Program-made: the position numbers and the translations under genes
Shown here: in pieces, positions 15,343 to 22,231 of the stretch
Position numbering within the stretch: the stretch's first letter is position 1
Layout: every line of letters begins with the position of its first letter
Notes under the pieces: model-generated
What the model was told of the DNA's origin: nothing
The model's input: the letters and a program-made list of their open reading frames with translations, nothing else
Databases searched by the model: none
Assembly: GCA_964486135.1 (NCBI GenBank)
Contig: CAZAKT010000009.1
Span: forward strand, 1 to 52,914
Reading direction: 5' to 3'
Length of the DNA stretch: 52,914 nucleotides
Source: UBA4923 sp964486135
GTDB taxonomy: Bacteria; Bacillota; Clostridia; Saccharofermentanales; DTU023

Positions 15343-16035
15343 CTACTTTGACAGCTTGGGGGCGGTCCGGATTCCGGGTCCCATGGTGCTGGTCAAGGTA
15401 CAGCGCTGGATGTACTGGCCTTTCGCGGCAGCAGGCTTGGCGCGGATAACCGCGTCCAGAAGCGCGTCATAATTATCAAGGAGCTTGTCCTCGCCAAAAG
15501 ACGCCTTGCCGATGGCGCAGTGGATGATGTTCTGTTTTTCAAGCCTGTACTCAATTCTACCGGCCTTGGCCTCACTGACTGCCCGCCCCACATCCGGGGT
15601 AACTGTCCCTGACTTGGGGTTGGGCATGAGGCCCCGCGGACCGAGGACCCGTCCAAGACGGCCAACAACGGCCATCATATCGGGCGTCGCGATGGCGACA
15701 TCAAAATCGAGCCAACCTTCTTTTTCGATTTTTTCGGCCAGTTCCTCCGCGCCGACAAAATCAGCGCCGGCCTCCTTGGCCTCTTCAGCAGCTGGACCCT
15801 TTGCGAAGACAACAATACGGGATTCTTTACCCGTCCCGTGTGGGAGCACGACGGTGCCCCGGATCTGTTGATCTGCCCGCCGCGAGTCAACCCCCATCTT
15901 CAAATGGATTTCGACCGTCTCATCGAATTTCGCTGTCGCGCCTTGCACAACCAGGCCCATGGCCTCCTGCGGTTCGTAAATCTCATGGGGATCGACGAGT
16001 TTCGCAGCTTCCAAATAGCGTTTACCACGTTTCAT
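15343..16035 (-). CDS. rplA: Ribosomal protein uL1
   Basis: The 230-residue protein is of normal length and shows the L1 pattern (MKRGKRYLEAAKLVDPHEIY; GVDSRRADQQIRGTVVLPHGTGK; VVGRLGRVLGPRGLMPNPKSGTVT). It binds 23S rRNA at the mobile L1 stalk and usually represses its own operon. The ATG at 16033-16035 follows TTAGGAGGG. It lies 11 bases after rplK. Confidence 0.98.
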   Translation of the reverse strand: MKRGKRYLEAAKLVDPHEIYEPQEAMGLVVQGATAKFDETVEIHLKMGVDSRRADQQIRGTVVLPHGTGKESRIVVFAKGPAAEEAKEAGADFVGAEELAEKIEKEGWLDFDVAIATPDMMAVVGRLGRVLGPRGLMPNPKSGTVTPDVGRAVSEAKAGRIEYRLEKQNIIHCAIGKASFGEDKLLDNYDALLDAVIRAKPAAAKGQYIQRCTLTSTMGPGIRTAPKLSK

Positions 16036-16046
16036 GCCGGTCCCTC

Positions 16047-16478
16047 CTAACTGTCGTAATCGACTACAATGCCCATACTCCGGGCGGTCCCTGCCACCAT
16101 GCGGGCGCCGGCATCGATGTCGGCGGCATTGGTGTCCTCCATCTTGATCTCAGCGATGCGTTTACACTCGGACCAGGAGACGGTTGCGACCTTCTCCTTA
16201 TCAGGTGTCCCCGATGCCTTGTCCAAATTGCAGGCTTTCTTCAAGAGCACGGCGGCCGGTGGAGTTTTCGTGACGAACGTATAGCTCCGGTCCTGGTACA
16301 CCGTAATAACTACGGGGATGATAAGACCGATGTCTTTTTGTGTTCGCTCATTGAATTCTCTGACAAACTGGGCAATATTAAGCCCATGTTGTCCAAGAGC
16401 TGGTCCAACCGGCGGCGCCGGCGTTGCCTGGCCCGCAGGAATCTGAAGCTTTACGTATGCGGTTACTGGCTTTGCCAT
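16047..16478 (-). CDS. rplK: Ribosomal protein uL11
   Basis: The 143-residue protein starts MAKPVTAYVKLQIPAGQAT and contains PPVGPALGQHGLNIAQFVREFNERT, the hallmark of L11, which folds over the GTPase-associated centre of 23S rRNA and is needed for stringent activation of Rel. GGGAGG lies just upstream of the ATG. Its gene follows nusG after an 81-base gap with two hairpins. Confidence 0.98.
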   Translation of the reverse strand: MAKPVTAYVKLQIPAGQATPAPPVGPALGQHGLNIAQFVREFNERTQKDIGLIIPVVITVYQDRSYTFVTKTPPAAVLLKKACNLDKASGTPDKEKVATVSWSECKRIAEIKMEDTNAADIDAGARMVAGTARSMGIVVDYDS

Positions 16479-16530
16479 TCAGCCACCTCCCATTTCTTTT
16501 TCTTCGGCCCGAGGGCCGTTTTATATGCGC

Positions 16531-16552
16531 TAAAGACAGCCCCTGGGCTGTC
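16531..16552 (-). other. Hairpin between nusG and rplK
   Basis: On the minus strand GACAGCCC (16545-16552) and GGGCTGTC (16535-16542) form a tight stem followed by TTTA, a weak terminator or processing signal eight bases after nusG. A second small hairpin (GGCCCTCGGGCC) lies closer to rplK. They may tune the step from nusG to the ribosomal genes. Confidence 0.4.
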
Positions 16553-16559
16553 CAGTCAC

Positions 16560-17102
16560 CTAATCTTGTTTCATGACCTGTGTCAGTTCCAATTCCACGG
16601 GCGTCTCCCGTCCGAACATTGAAACCAGCACCGTCACCTTTTTCTTGTCGAGATTGATCTCTTCCACCCTGCCGTCGAAACCTTCGAGCGGACCGTTTAT
16701 GACGCGGACATCGTCCCCGATGCCGTAGTCCATGACGGGTTCCCACTCTTCGTCCAGGCCCATAAGTCCGAGTTCATCGTCAGTAAGGGGGACGGGATTG
16801 GTGCTTGACGGGCCGACAAAACCTGTCACGCCGCGCGTATTGCGAACGATATACCAGATCTCATCTGTCAGGATCATCTTGACCAGGACATAGCCGGGGT
16901 ATATTTTCCGCTCGACATTCCGGCGCTTGCCATCCTTGATCTCAATCACCGTCTCCGTCGGAACCAGGACCTCCTGGATCATTTCCTGGAGACCACGATT
17001 TTCGATGATAAGATCCAGCGTCGCCTTTACACGGTTCTCATAGCCGGAATAGGTGTGGATGACGTACCAGAGCGCCTCCTGATTGTCGGACCTTTCACTC
17101 AT
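16560..17102 (-). CDS. nusG: Transcription elongation/antitermination factor NusG
   Basis: The 180-residue protein has the NGN domain (WYVIHTYSGYENRVKATL; RKIYPGYVLVKMILTDEIWYIVRNTRGVTGFVG) and the C-terminal KOW domain (GDDVRVINGPLEGFDGRVEEIN). It binds RNA polymerase and modulates pausing and coupling with translation. The ATG at 17100-17102 follows GAGGGATAAGG and lies 3 bases after secE. Confidence 0.98.
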   Translation of the reverse strand: MSERSDNQEALWYVIHTYSGYENRVKATLDLIIENRGLQEMIQEVLVPTETVIEIKDGKRRNVERKIYPGYVLVKMILTDEIWYIVRNTRGVTGFVGPSSTNPVPLTDDELGLMGLDEEWEPVMDYGIGDDVRVINGPLEGFDGRVEEINLDKKKVTVLVSMFGRETPVELELTQVMKQD

Positions 17103-17105
17103 GCC

Positions 17106-17492
17106 TTATCCCTCAAAGGAAATGCGGACACCTTGGGCGACAAGCAGTGCCTGCCCGGATTCGTCCCGCCAGCCAGTCGCGTTTATGCCGTCCACCGGCT
17201 CAACGAGGGCTTCCTCCTGTGTGTCCTTGGTGGAGTAGATTCCGGTCGTGCGCATGATGAAGGTAATCAAGGTATCGAAGACCAGGATAATTACAACTGA
17301 GATAGCAATGATAAGCAGGACAGTCACCGTGCTCTGCCTCAGTTTCTTCCTGTCCGGCCATATAACCCGTTTCAGTTCGGTGATGATATTGGTGAACCAC
17401 TTCTTTATACGCGAACCGGAAGAAGCCTTGGCCTTTTTAGCCGGCTTCCTGGAGCGCTTGTCCGCTACCTTCATTTTCGTTTTTTCCGCCAT
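17106..17492 (-). CDS. secE: Preprotein translocase subunit SecE with a C-terminal extension
   Basis: The 128-residue protein has a basic N-terminal tail, the SecE core (IKKWFTNIITELKRVIWPDRKKLRQ) and a single membrane helix (about residues 57-82). The core is normal but about 45 residues follow the helix (ending LLVAQGVRISFEG), which is longer than most Gram-positive SecE proteins of 60-75 residues. The extension would lie outside the cell. It sits in the usual rpmG-secE-nusG order. Confidence 0.93.
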   Translation of the reverse strand: MAEKTKMKVADKRSRKPAKKAKASSGSRIKKWFTNIITELKRVIWPDRKKLRQSTVTVLLIIAISVVIILVFDTLITFIMRTTGIYSTKDTQEEALVEPVDGINATGWRDESGQALLVAQGVRISFEG

Positions 17493-17517
17493 GTCATCAC
17501 TCCCGTGAATTGCCCGC

Positions 17518-17682
17518 CTATTTTGTTTCGCGGTGGATTGTGTGTTTGTTGCAGAACTTGCAAAACTTGCTCAATTCAAGTTTATCAGGCGTATTCATCT
17601 TATTTTTTTTCGTGTCATAATTCCGCTGTTTGCATTCGGAGCAGGCCAGCGTAAGACGTTCACGAGCGCCAGGTTTCGCCAT
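17518..17682 (-). CDS. rpmG: Ribosomal protein bL33
   Basis: A 54-residue protein read directly from the minus strand: it begins MAKPGARERLTLACSEC and ends SKFCKFCNKHTIHRETK. Both zinc-binding pairs are present (CSEC and CKFC), so this is a zinc-containing (C+) L33. GGGAGG lies upstream of the ATG at 17680-17682. It is the first gene of the rpmG-secE-nusG-rplKAJL operon; no tRNA-Trp lies between rpmG and secE. Confidence 0.95.
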   Translation of the reverse strand: MAKPGARERLTLACSECKQRNYDTKKNKMNTPDKLELSKFCKFCNKHTIHRETK

Positions 17683-17705
17683 AGGGGTACCTCCCAATCA
17701 ATCAA

Positions 17706-17753
17706 GTCAGACGTTTTGTCAGAGCAAAAAAAAAGACCCCCCGCGTCTGACAA
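17706..17753 (-). promoter_or_regulatory. Leader with competing hairpins upstream of rpmG
   Basis: In the transcript, one arm TTGTCAGACG (minus strand of 17744-17753) can pair either with TCTGACAA (17716-17723; 8 bp with the arm's TTGTCAGA) or with CGTCTGAC (17706-17713; 8 bp with GTCAGACG). Between them lies a short G-rich stem followed by nine T (about 17727-17748), like a weak terminator. The arrangement resembles a transcription attenuator; this is an inference. Confidence 0.35.
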
Positions 17754-17761
17754 GCAGAAGT

Positions 17762-17790
17762 ATAGTAGCACAGCCGCTTGCGGCTGTCAA
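17762..17790 (-). promoter_or_regulatory. Sigma-A promoter of the rpmG-secE-nusG-rplKAJL operon
   Basis: On the minus strand a consensus TTGACA (17785-17790) is followed after 17 bases by TACTAT (17762-17767). The spacer is occupied by a perfect 8-base inverted repeat, ACAGCCGC-TT-GCGGCTGT (17770-17787), which could be an operator. Confidence 0.75.
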
Positions 17791-17808
17791 ACACTTACAG
17801 CGGGCCGG

Positions 17809-18417
17809 TCACCAAACCCGCGCCAGTTGCCTCGCCTCCTCCATACCCCGGGCCAAAAGGGTCTCAGGTGGTTCAAACAGGAGATCGAGCGCATCAACGG
17901 CGACTGAATCGAAGCCCTCGATACCGAAGAAGGCGGTCAGATTCCTCATGAAAGGTATACCTGTCTCAAGTGGGGAACCCTCATAGGCCCCGCCCCGTGT
18001 CGTCAGAAAACAGAGCTTTTCCGCCTGACAGATCCCGTAGATAAGACCTTTGACCGCATCTATGTCAAAGGTAATGCCCTGGACACTGATGTTTTCAATA
18101 TAGATCTTCAAGAGGGCCGGAACACTCAGATCCCAGAAGGGGGCGGCGACAAGGATACGCCCGGCCCTGGCGAATTGATGGGCGTAACGGAAGCGCGGAT
18201 GATCCAGGTCACCCGCCTCCAGAAGCCGCTCACGCTGTCTGAAGAAATCACCTGTCAGGGGGACCAGGGGCTCCTCCATCAAGGTCAGGCGGTCCACGGA
18301 AAAACCACCGGCTTCCTCCAGGCCTTCGAGAAAAGACTCTGCCAGCTGGCGGGTCCGGGATTCAGAACCGCGGATACAAGAATCGATAAAGAGCACATGA
18401 CAATCTGTTTTTTCCAT
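17809..18417 (-). CDS. Flavodoxin-fold NAD(P)H oxidoreductase, azoreductase-like
   Basis: The 202-residue protein fits the FMN-dependent NADH-azoreductase/quinone reductase family: a flavodoxin-like beginning (VLFIDSCIRGSESRTRQLAESFL), the FMN-binding stretch APFWDLSVPALLKIYIENISVQGITF, and the TTRGGAYEG loop. It would reduce quinones or azo compounds with NAD(P)H in the cytoplasm. It has its own extended -10 promoter at 18446-18454 and its stop lies just upstream of the rpmG promoter. Confidence 0.82.
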   Translation of the reverse strand: MEKTDCHVLFIDSCIRGSESRTRQLAESFLEGLEEAGGFSVDRLTLMEEPLVPLTGDFFRQRERLLEAGDLDHPRFRYAHQFARAGRILVAAPFWDLSVPALLKIYIENISVQGITFDIDAVKGLIYGICQAEKLCFLTTRGGAYEGSPLETGIPFMRNLTAFFGIEGFDSVAVDALDLLFEPPETLLARGMEEARQLARVW

Positions 18418-18445
18418 CTATAACCGCCTAATAAGCCTGCCGCCC

Positions 18446-18454
18446 ATTATAACA
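18446..18454 (-). promoter_or_regulatory. Candidate extended -10 promoter of the azoreductase-like gene
   Basis: On the minus strand TGT-TATAAT is a consensus extended -10 with no clear -35. It lies in the 59-base gap between the SH3/NlpC-like gene and the azoreductase gene, about 28 bases before the ATG. Confidence 0.6.
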
Positions 18455-18476
18455 AAGCTTCTGCCTGGTAGAGGCG

Positions 18477-19646
18477 TCAGGCACCCGGGGTGAATCGCCG
18501 GATAGCCATAATCCTTTCCGCCAGTCCGGCTGTTTCGGATGAGGCGAGATCAATCAGGCGAAGTGTTGACTTGTTGGGCAAATTGAGGAGGAGCTGGCCG
18601 TCGGAAACCAGGACGGCGATCGATTGGATCAGGTCCGGGTCGGAAGGGGCATGAAAGAAGATGACGTCACCCTCCTCCAGTTCTGCCAAAGCCTCCAGAT
18701 CCCCAGCTTCGATCGCTAGTCCCAGGTCGAGGAGGGCGTAGGGATCCCGCGAAAGACTGTATCCATTCAGCAGGCCCGATACATAAAGGGCCCCGGCCGG
18801 ACTGATCCCCTCCGTCGTCGCCCCACCGGGAACCAGAGGGCTGTCATAAAAAGCCAGGAGGGTGGCTACCAGGAGTTGACTGGCATTGTCTTCCAGGGGT
18901 ATTGATGACAAGGGGGGGAGGAGCAGGACTCCTGAACTGTTGACCCAGCCGGACTCCCCATCGGGCAAGGTGACCCGCAAGAGGTCGCCGTTTCTGTAAT
19001 CGGCATAGAAGATCGAGCCCATGGGGGCCTCGACCAGCAAGGAACCCTGTCTGGCATGGCTCATGATGCGCTTGCTGGGTTCGCGGACAAGTAACTTGGC
19101 GACCTTGTTCTCCGGCGAGAGGGAACGTTTGTCGGCTGACAGCTGGTCACGTCGGATATAACCCTCCACGCCATCCTCCAGCTGGACCAGGACGTATTCC
19201 CGATAACGGGTGTCCAGCAGGGTAACCTGCTCATTGAAGAGGGCTTCCGCGATCCGGATGCTTTTCCGGTCCGGTTCCGCCAGCAAGGGGGCCGAAGAGA
19301 CCTTGACCACAGCCAGATCCTGACGCTGGATCAGGTCTCCCGTTTCCTGGGGAACTGGCGTTTCCAAAGACGGATCAGGATCAGGGTCGAGACTGTTTTC
19401 CACCAGGAGGGGGACGACAAGGAACAAGCCTGCCAGCAAGGTGGCAAATACGATGACGGCGATCAGCCAGGGGGGGATCCGCCGTTTGATCCTAGTCAGG
19501 TAGACAGGCCGGCCCCTTTGATCGGAAATCGAATCGGGCGGTGGCCCGGGAGCCTCATCCGGGACAATCCCCCGCTTGATCTCGATCTTGTCAACTTCCG
19601 GCTTGACTGACTGCCTGTCCTGCCCTTGGTCTTTGTCAGCCGTCAT
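18477..19646 (-). CDS. Membrane-anchored SH3b protein with a degenerate NlpC/P60 domain
   Basis: The 389-residue protein has a cytoplasmic head, one membrane helix (about residues 57-82), two SH3b-like repeats (about 108-170 and 180-245), and a C-terminal region that follows the NlpC/P60 fold: GGATTEGISPAGALYVSGLL in place of GGxxxxGIDCSGLVYxxF, then ELEEGDVIFF and QSIAVLVSDG in place of HVGIYIGxG. The catalytic Cys is a Pro (about residue 283) and the first catalytic His a Gln (about 341), so it should be inactive. The ATG has GGAGG upstream and overlaps acpS by 11 bases. It may bind peptidoglycan as a scaffold or regulator outside the membrane. Confidence 0.7.
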   Translation of the reverse strand: MTADKDQGQDRQSVKPEVDKIEIKRGIVPDEAPGPPPDSISDQRGRPVYLTRIKRRIPPWLIAVIVFATLLAGLFLVVPLLVENSLDPDPDPSLETPVPQETGDLIQRQDLAVVKVSSAPLLAEPDRKSIRIAEALFNEQVTLLDTRYREYVLVQLEDGVEGYIRRDQLSADKRSLSPENKVAKLLVREPSKRIMSHARQGSLLVEAPMGSIFYADYRNGDLLRVTLPDGESGWVNSSGVLLLPPLSSIPLEDNASQLLVATLLAFYDSPLVPGGATTEGISPAGALYVSGLLNGYSLSRDPYALLDLGLAIEAGDLEALAELEEGDVIFFHAPSDPDLIQSIAVLVSDGQLLLNLPNKSTLRLIDLASSETAGLAERIMAIRRFTPGA

Positions 19647-20046
19647 ACGCCGCTACCTCCCCCTCCTCACCTGTCAGCAAAACACAAAATGCCAGGGCAT
19701 AGTCATTTTCATGAGACAGGCTGAGGGTGATCAGTCGGCCGCCCAGGGCCTCGAAGCGCTTCCTGGCCGCTCCACGAAGTATGACCTGCGGCGCCCCCCA
19801 ATCATCCCGACAGACTTCGATTTCAGAAAAGGCGATTCCCTGACGGCCGATACCGGTGCCCAGGGCCTTGGCAACTGCCTCTTTGGCCGCGAAGCGGCCA
19901 GCCAGCCGCCGGACATCAGACCCGCAGATCGCCTGCTCTTCCCGGGTAAAGATCCGGTCGAGAAAGCGATCTCCCTGTCCTTCCAGGACCTGCTCGATCC
20001 TCTTGACCGAAATGATATCGACCCCCGTCCGCATGCCTTCCCTCAT
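19636..20046 (-). CDS. acpS: Holo-[acyl-carrier-protein] synthase
   Basis: The 136-residue protein carries the AcpS motifs GVDIISVKRIEQVL (metal-binding Asp), AGRFAAKEAVAKALGTG and ITLSLSHENDYALAF. It transfers phosphopantetheine from CoA to acyl carrier protein. Two starts are possible: the ATG at 20044-20046, overlapping the dnaC stop by one base, or the ATG four codons later, preceded by GAGGGAAGG, which gives the more typical MRTGVDI beginning. It is translated with its neighbours as an overlapping gene chain. Confidence 0.95.
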   Translation of the reverse strand: MREGMRTGVDIISVKRIEQVLEGQGDRFLDRIFTREEQAICGSDVRRLAGRFAAKEAVAKALGTGIGRQGIAFSEIEVCRDDWGAPQVILRGAARKRFEALGGRLITLSLSHENDYALAFCVLLTGEEGEVAAYDG

Positions 20047-21053
20047 TAAAAGCCGTGTTTTTCGCGCAGACGCAGGTCCTGGCCGGGGAACTCATAGATA
20101 AGGAAATTTCCTCTCAGGCGGCTGGCCACCCGGCTGTCATACTGTTTTGAAAAATCAGGCGTAGAAAGATTGGAGGCTATCACTGTCGCCAGGCCGCGGT
20201 TTTGCCTGGTATCCAGGAGCATGATGAATTGCGCGTAGGTGTCCTGAGTCGCCGGTTCCGTCCCCAGATCGTCCAGTAAAAGGAGATCCCAGCTGTGGAG
20301 GGCCCTGTAGAGCATCCCGGCTTCCTCAAGCAGGTCGGGGTCAGGGCGGAAGGAAGCCTGCTGACGCTTATAGCGGGTTATCAGGTCGAAGAGATTGGGG
20401 GCCGTGATGTAGATGACCGGCCGGTCCTCATCCAAGAGCTTGTGGCCCAGGCACTGCATAAGGAAGGTCTTGCCCGTTCCGGGCGCCCCGGAAAAAAAGA
20501 GATTCCGATCCCGGACCCGGTCGAAGTGGCCCGTGTAGAGCTGGGCCATTTGGAGGTTGTCGGCCATGACCTCACGCACGGTCCGGCCGTCCTTTGCCCC
20601 CGAAGACTTATTGTCAAAGAGGTTGAGGTTGAAATTGGCGAAGACAGCCTGCTCCGACATCCTGTCGGGCAGGTAGGCGGGCAGGATTTTCTGGACGATC
20701 TGCCTCCTGCACAAGCACCACTCGCCGTCTATCCGGCCCGTGTCCTGGCAGGAACGGCAGGTGTAACGGGGCAGATCGTAACCCTCCTCGATACCATGGT
20801 CTTCGAGATAAACCGCCCGTTTATTTTCAATTTCGCTGAAAGAATCAGGCTCCATAAGGGAGCCTTCCGGATCCAGCCTGGCCTGGAGCCGGCCAAAGCC
20901 GGCAGTTACAAGTTCCTTGTCGAGAGATTCCAGCTCCGGGTGCTGGCGGTAAAGGGATTGGACCTCCTGATCCCGCAAGGCGTGGGCCCTGTACCTGCGA
21001 CCTTCATAGATACGGATCACATGATCGTTGATTTTCTGTGTCAGGCTTCTCAT
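20046..21053 (-). CDS. dnaC: DnaC/DnaI-type replicative helicase loader (AAA+ ATPase)
   Basis: The 335-residue protein has an N-terminal helical region, a zinc-binding middle (YTCRSCQDTG and CLCRR, four Cys near residues 98-115) and a C-terminal AAA+ domain with Walker A GAPGTGKT and Walker B LLLLDDLG, ending in a sensor region ASNLSTPDF and an arginine region SRVASRLRGN. It loads the replicative helicase at origins or restart sites. It overlaps the DnaD gene by 4 bases and acpS by one base. Confidence 0.9.
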   Translation of the reverse strand: MRSLTQKINDHVIRIYEGRRYRAHALRDQEVQSLYRQHPELESLDKELVTAGFGRLQARLDPEGSLMEPDSFSEIENKRAVYLEDHGIEEGYDLPRYTCRSCQDTGRIDGEWCLCRRQIVQKILPAYLPDRMSEQAVFANFNLNLFDNKSSGAKDGRTVREVMADNLQMAQLYTGHFDRVRDRNLFFSGAPGTGKTFLMQCLGHKLLDEDRPVIYITAPNLFDLITRYKRQQASFRPDPDLLEEAGMLYRALHSWDLLLLDDLGTEPATQDTYAQFIMLLDTRQNRGLATVIASNLSTPDFSKQYDSRVASRLRGNFLIYEFPGQDLRLREKHGF

Positions 21054-22069
21054 GAATCGGGCTCATCCCCGGACCCGGCCCGGTCAAGGCGGGGCATCCG
21101 GGTGTCATATTCCCTGGCCTCCACGCTCCCGGACCCTGGCTCCTGGGAGAAGTTATCGCGGTTGTCACGATAACCAGTCCCCGCCTTCACGGTTCGGCTG
21201 ATCCTGGCGGCCCGGTCCTTCTCGTGGTCGCGGACCTCCTCCAGGGTCTTGAGGCCCTGCTCATACCAGCCTTTCAGGACGGCACTCACGAAGCGTATCG
21301 TCGGCTTTGACGCTCCCCTTGTCTTGGAGAGGGCTTCGTCAATCACATCCTGGCCGTAACCGTATTCGTCAACCCAGCTGTCGATATCCTTAAGATCGTA
21401 TTCGGTCAGGGACCGGCGAAGCTTCTTGCCTACATAGGCCTTGATCCTGTTTTTTTCGAGAAAACGCGAGTAATAGACAGAAAGCTGATCGTAGGTCTTA
21501 ATGCCGGCTGCTGACCAGTCCTCGGCGATCCTCATGGCGTAGCCGGGGCCGTCGAGCCGGTTGTTGTTGGCAGCTTCCTGGAAGAGGGCGTAGACCACTT
21601 CGGGCTCGAACCCATAGGCTTCAAACCAGCGGTCGATCTGGTCATACCACATAAAGGTCATAATCCCCTGGAAAAAGGTCATCTTGATCAAGTTGACCAT
21701 CTTCTCACGCTCCTGGCTCAGGTTCTCCCGTTTCGCGATTTCACTGGGCTGCGAGGAAGTGATGGGCCGGTAGCGTTTTTGCAACTCCAGGACTTTCAGA
21801 TCACTGATGGCAATGTCGTCATGGCCGACCGTGATAAGCCGCAGACCCTGGAGTTCGAGCAGGGATTCATCGACAGCCTCCTCCGAAATGCCCAGCCTGT
21901 CCGCCAGGTCGGCCCGGGTCGCGTCACGGCTGCCGTTATGGAAAACGCTGTTGAGGAAGAGATAGCATTTGACCGCGTTTCCGCTCAGTTTCGGCATAAA
22001 ATCGTGGATAAACAGGTCAGGTACCGGTGTATCACTGAACATAATCGAACGCCCGTCTTTTATACGCAC
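21050..22069 (-). CDS. dnaD: DnaD-domain replication initiation/restart protein
   Basis: The 339-residue protein has an N-terminal winged-helix region (residues about 25-90) and two DnaB_2/DnaD-like helical domains (about 120-195 and 200-270), the second ending FVSAVLKGWYEQGLKTLEEV, close to the typical YIxxIlxxW pattern. A disordered charged tail follows. With the adjacent helicase loader it forms a primosome pair. The start is GTG at 22067-22069, preceded by GGGGAG. Confidence 0.85.
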   Translation of the reverse strand: MRIKDGRSIMFSDTPVPDLFIHDFMPKLSGNAVKCYLFLNSVFHNGSRDATRADLADRLGISEEAVDESLLELQGLRLITVGHDDIAISDLKVLELQKRYRPITSSQPSEIAKRENLSQEREKMVNLIKMTFFQGIMTFMWYDQIDRWFEAYGFEPEVVYALFQEAANNNRLDGPGYAMRIAEDWSAAGIKTYDQLSVYYSRFLEKNRIKAYVGKKLRRSLTEYDLKDIDSWVDEYGYGQDVIDEALSKTRGASKPTIRFVSAVLKGWYEQGLKTLEEVRDHEKDRAARISRTVKAGTGYRDNRDNFSQEPGSGSVEAREYDTRMPRLDRAGSGDEPDS

Positions 22070-22109
22070 CGTGAGCTCCCCTTCCCCGTTTTTCCTGACT
22101 TTTGTACTT

Positions 22110-22139
22110 ATAATACTAACAAATCACGCGGCTTGTCTG
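22110..22139 (-). promoter_or_regulatory. Candidate promoter of dnaD-dnaC-acpS
   Basis: On the minus strand CAGACA (22134-22139) is followed after 18 bases by TATTAT (22110-22115), about 40 bases before the dnaD GTG. The -35 lies on one arm of a hairpin (CGCGGCTT / AAGCCGCG), which may influence use. Confidence 0.4.
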
Positions 22140-22174
22140 CCAGTAAGTGCAAAGCCGCGTATCGTCCCTGATGG

Positions 22175-22204
22175 GGGGAGGAAGACCCGCAGGTCTTCCT
22201 CCCC
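22175..22204. other. 13-bp perfect hairpin downstream of nifJ
   Basis: GGGGAGGAAGACC (22175-22187), a CGCA loop and GGTCTTCCTCCCC (22192-22204) form a perfect stem 27 bases beyond the nifJ stop. On the nifJ strand no T run follows, so it is not a standard terminator; on the plus strand ATTATTTT follows but there is no plus-strand gene. It may protect the nifJ transcript 3' end. Confidence 0.6.
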
Positions 22205-22231
22205 GATTATTTTGGAATAGCTTCTCTTATC

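Noticed and set aside
22175..22204. Perfect hairpin after nifJ as an intrinsic terminator
   Set aside because: No T run follows on the nifJ strand; listed only as a hairpin.
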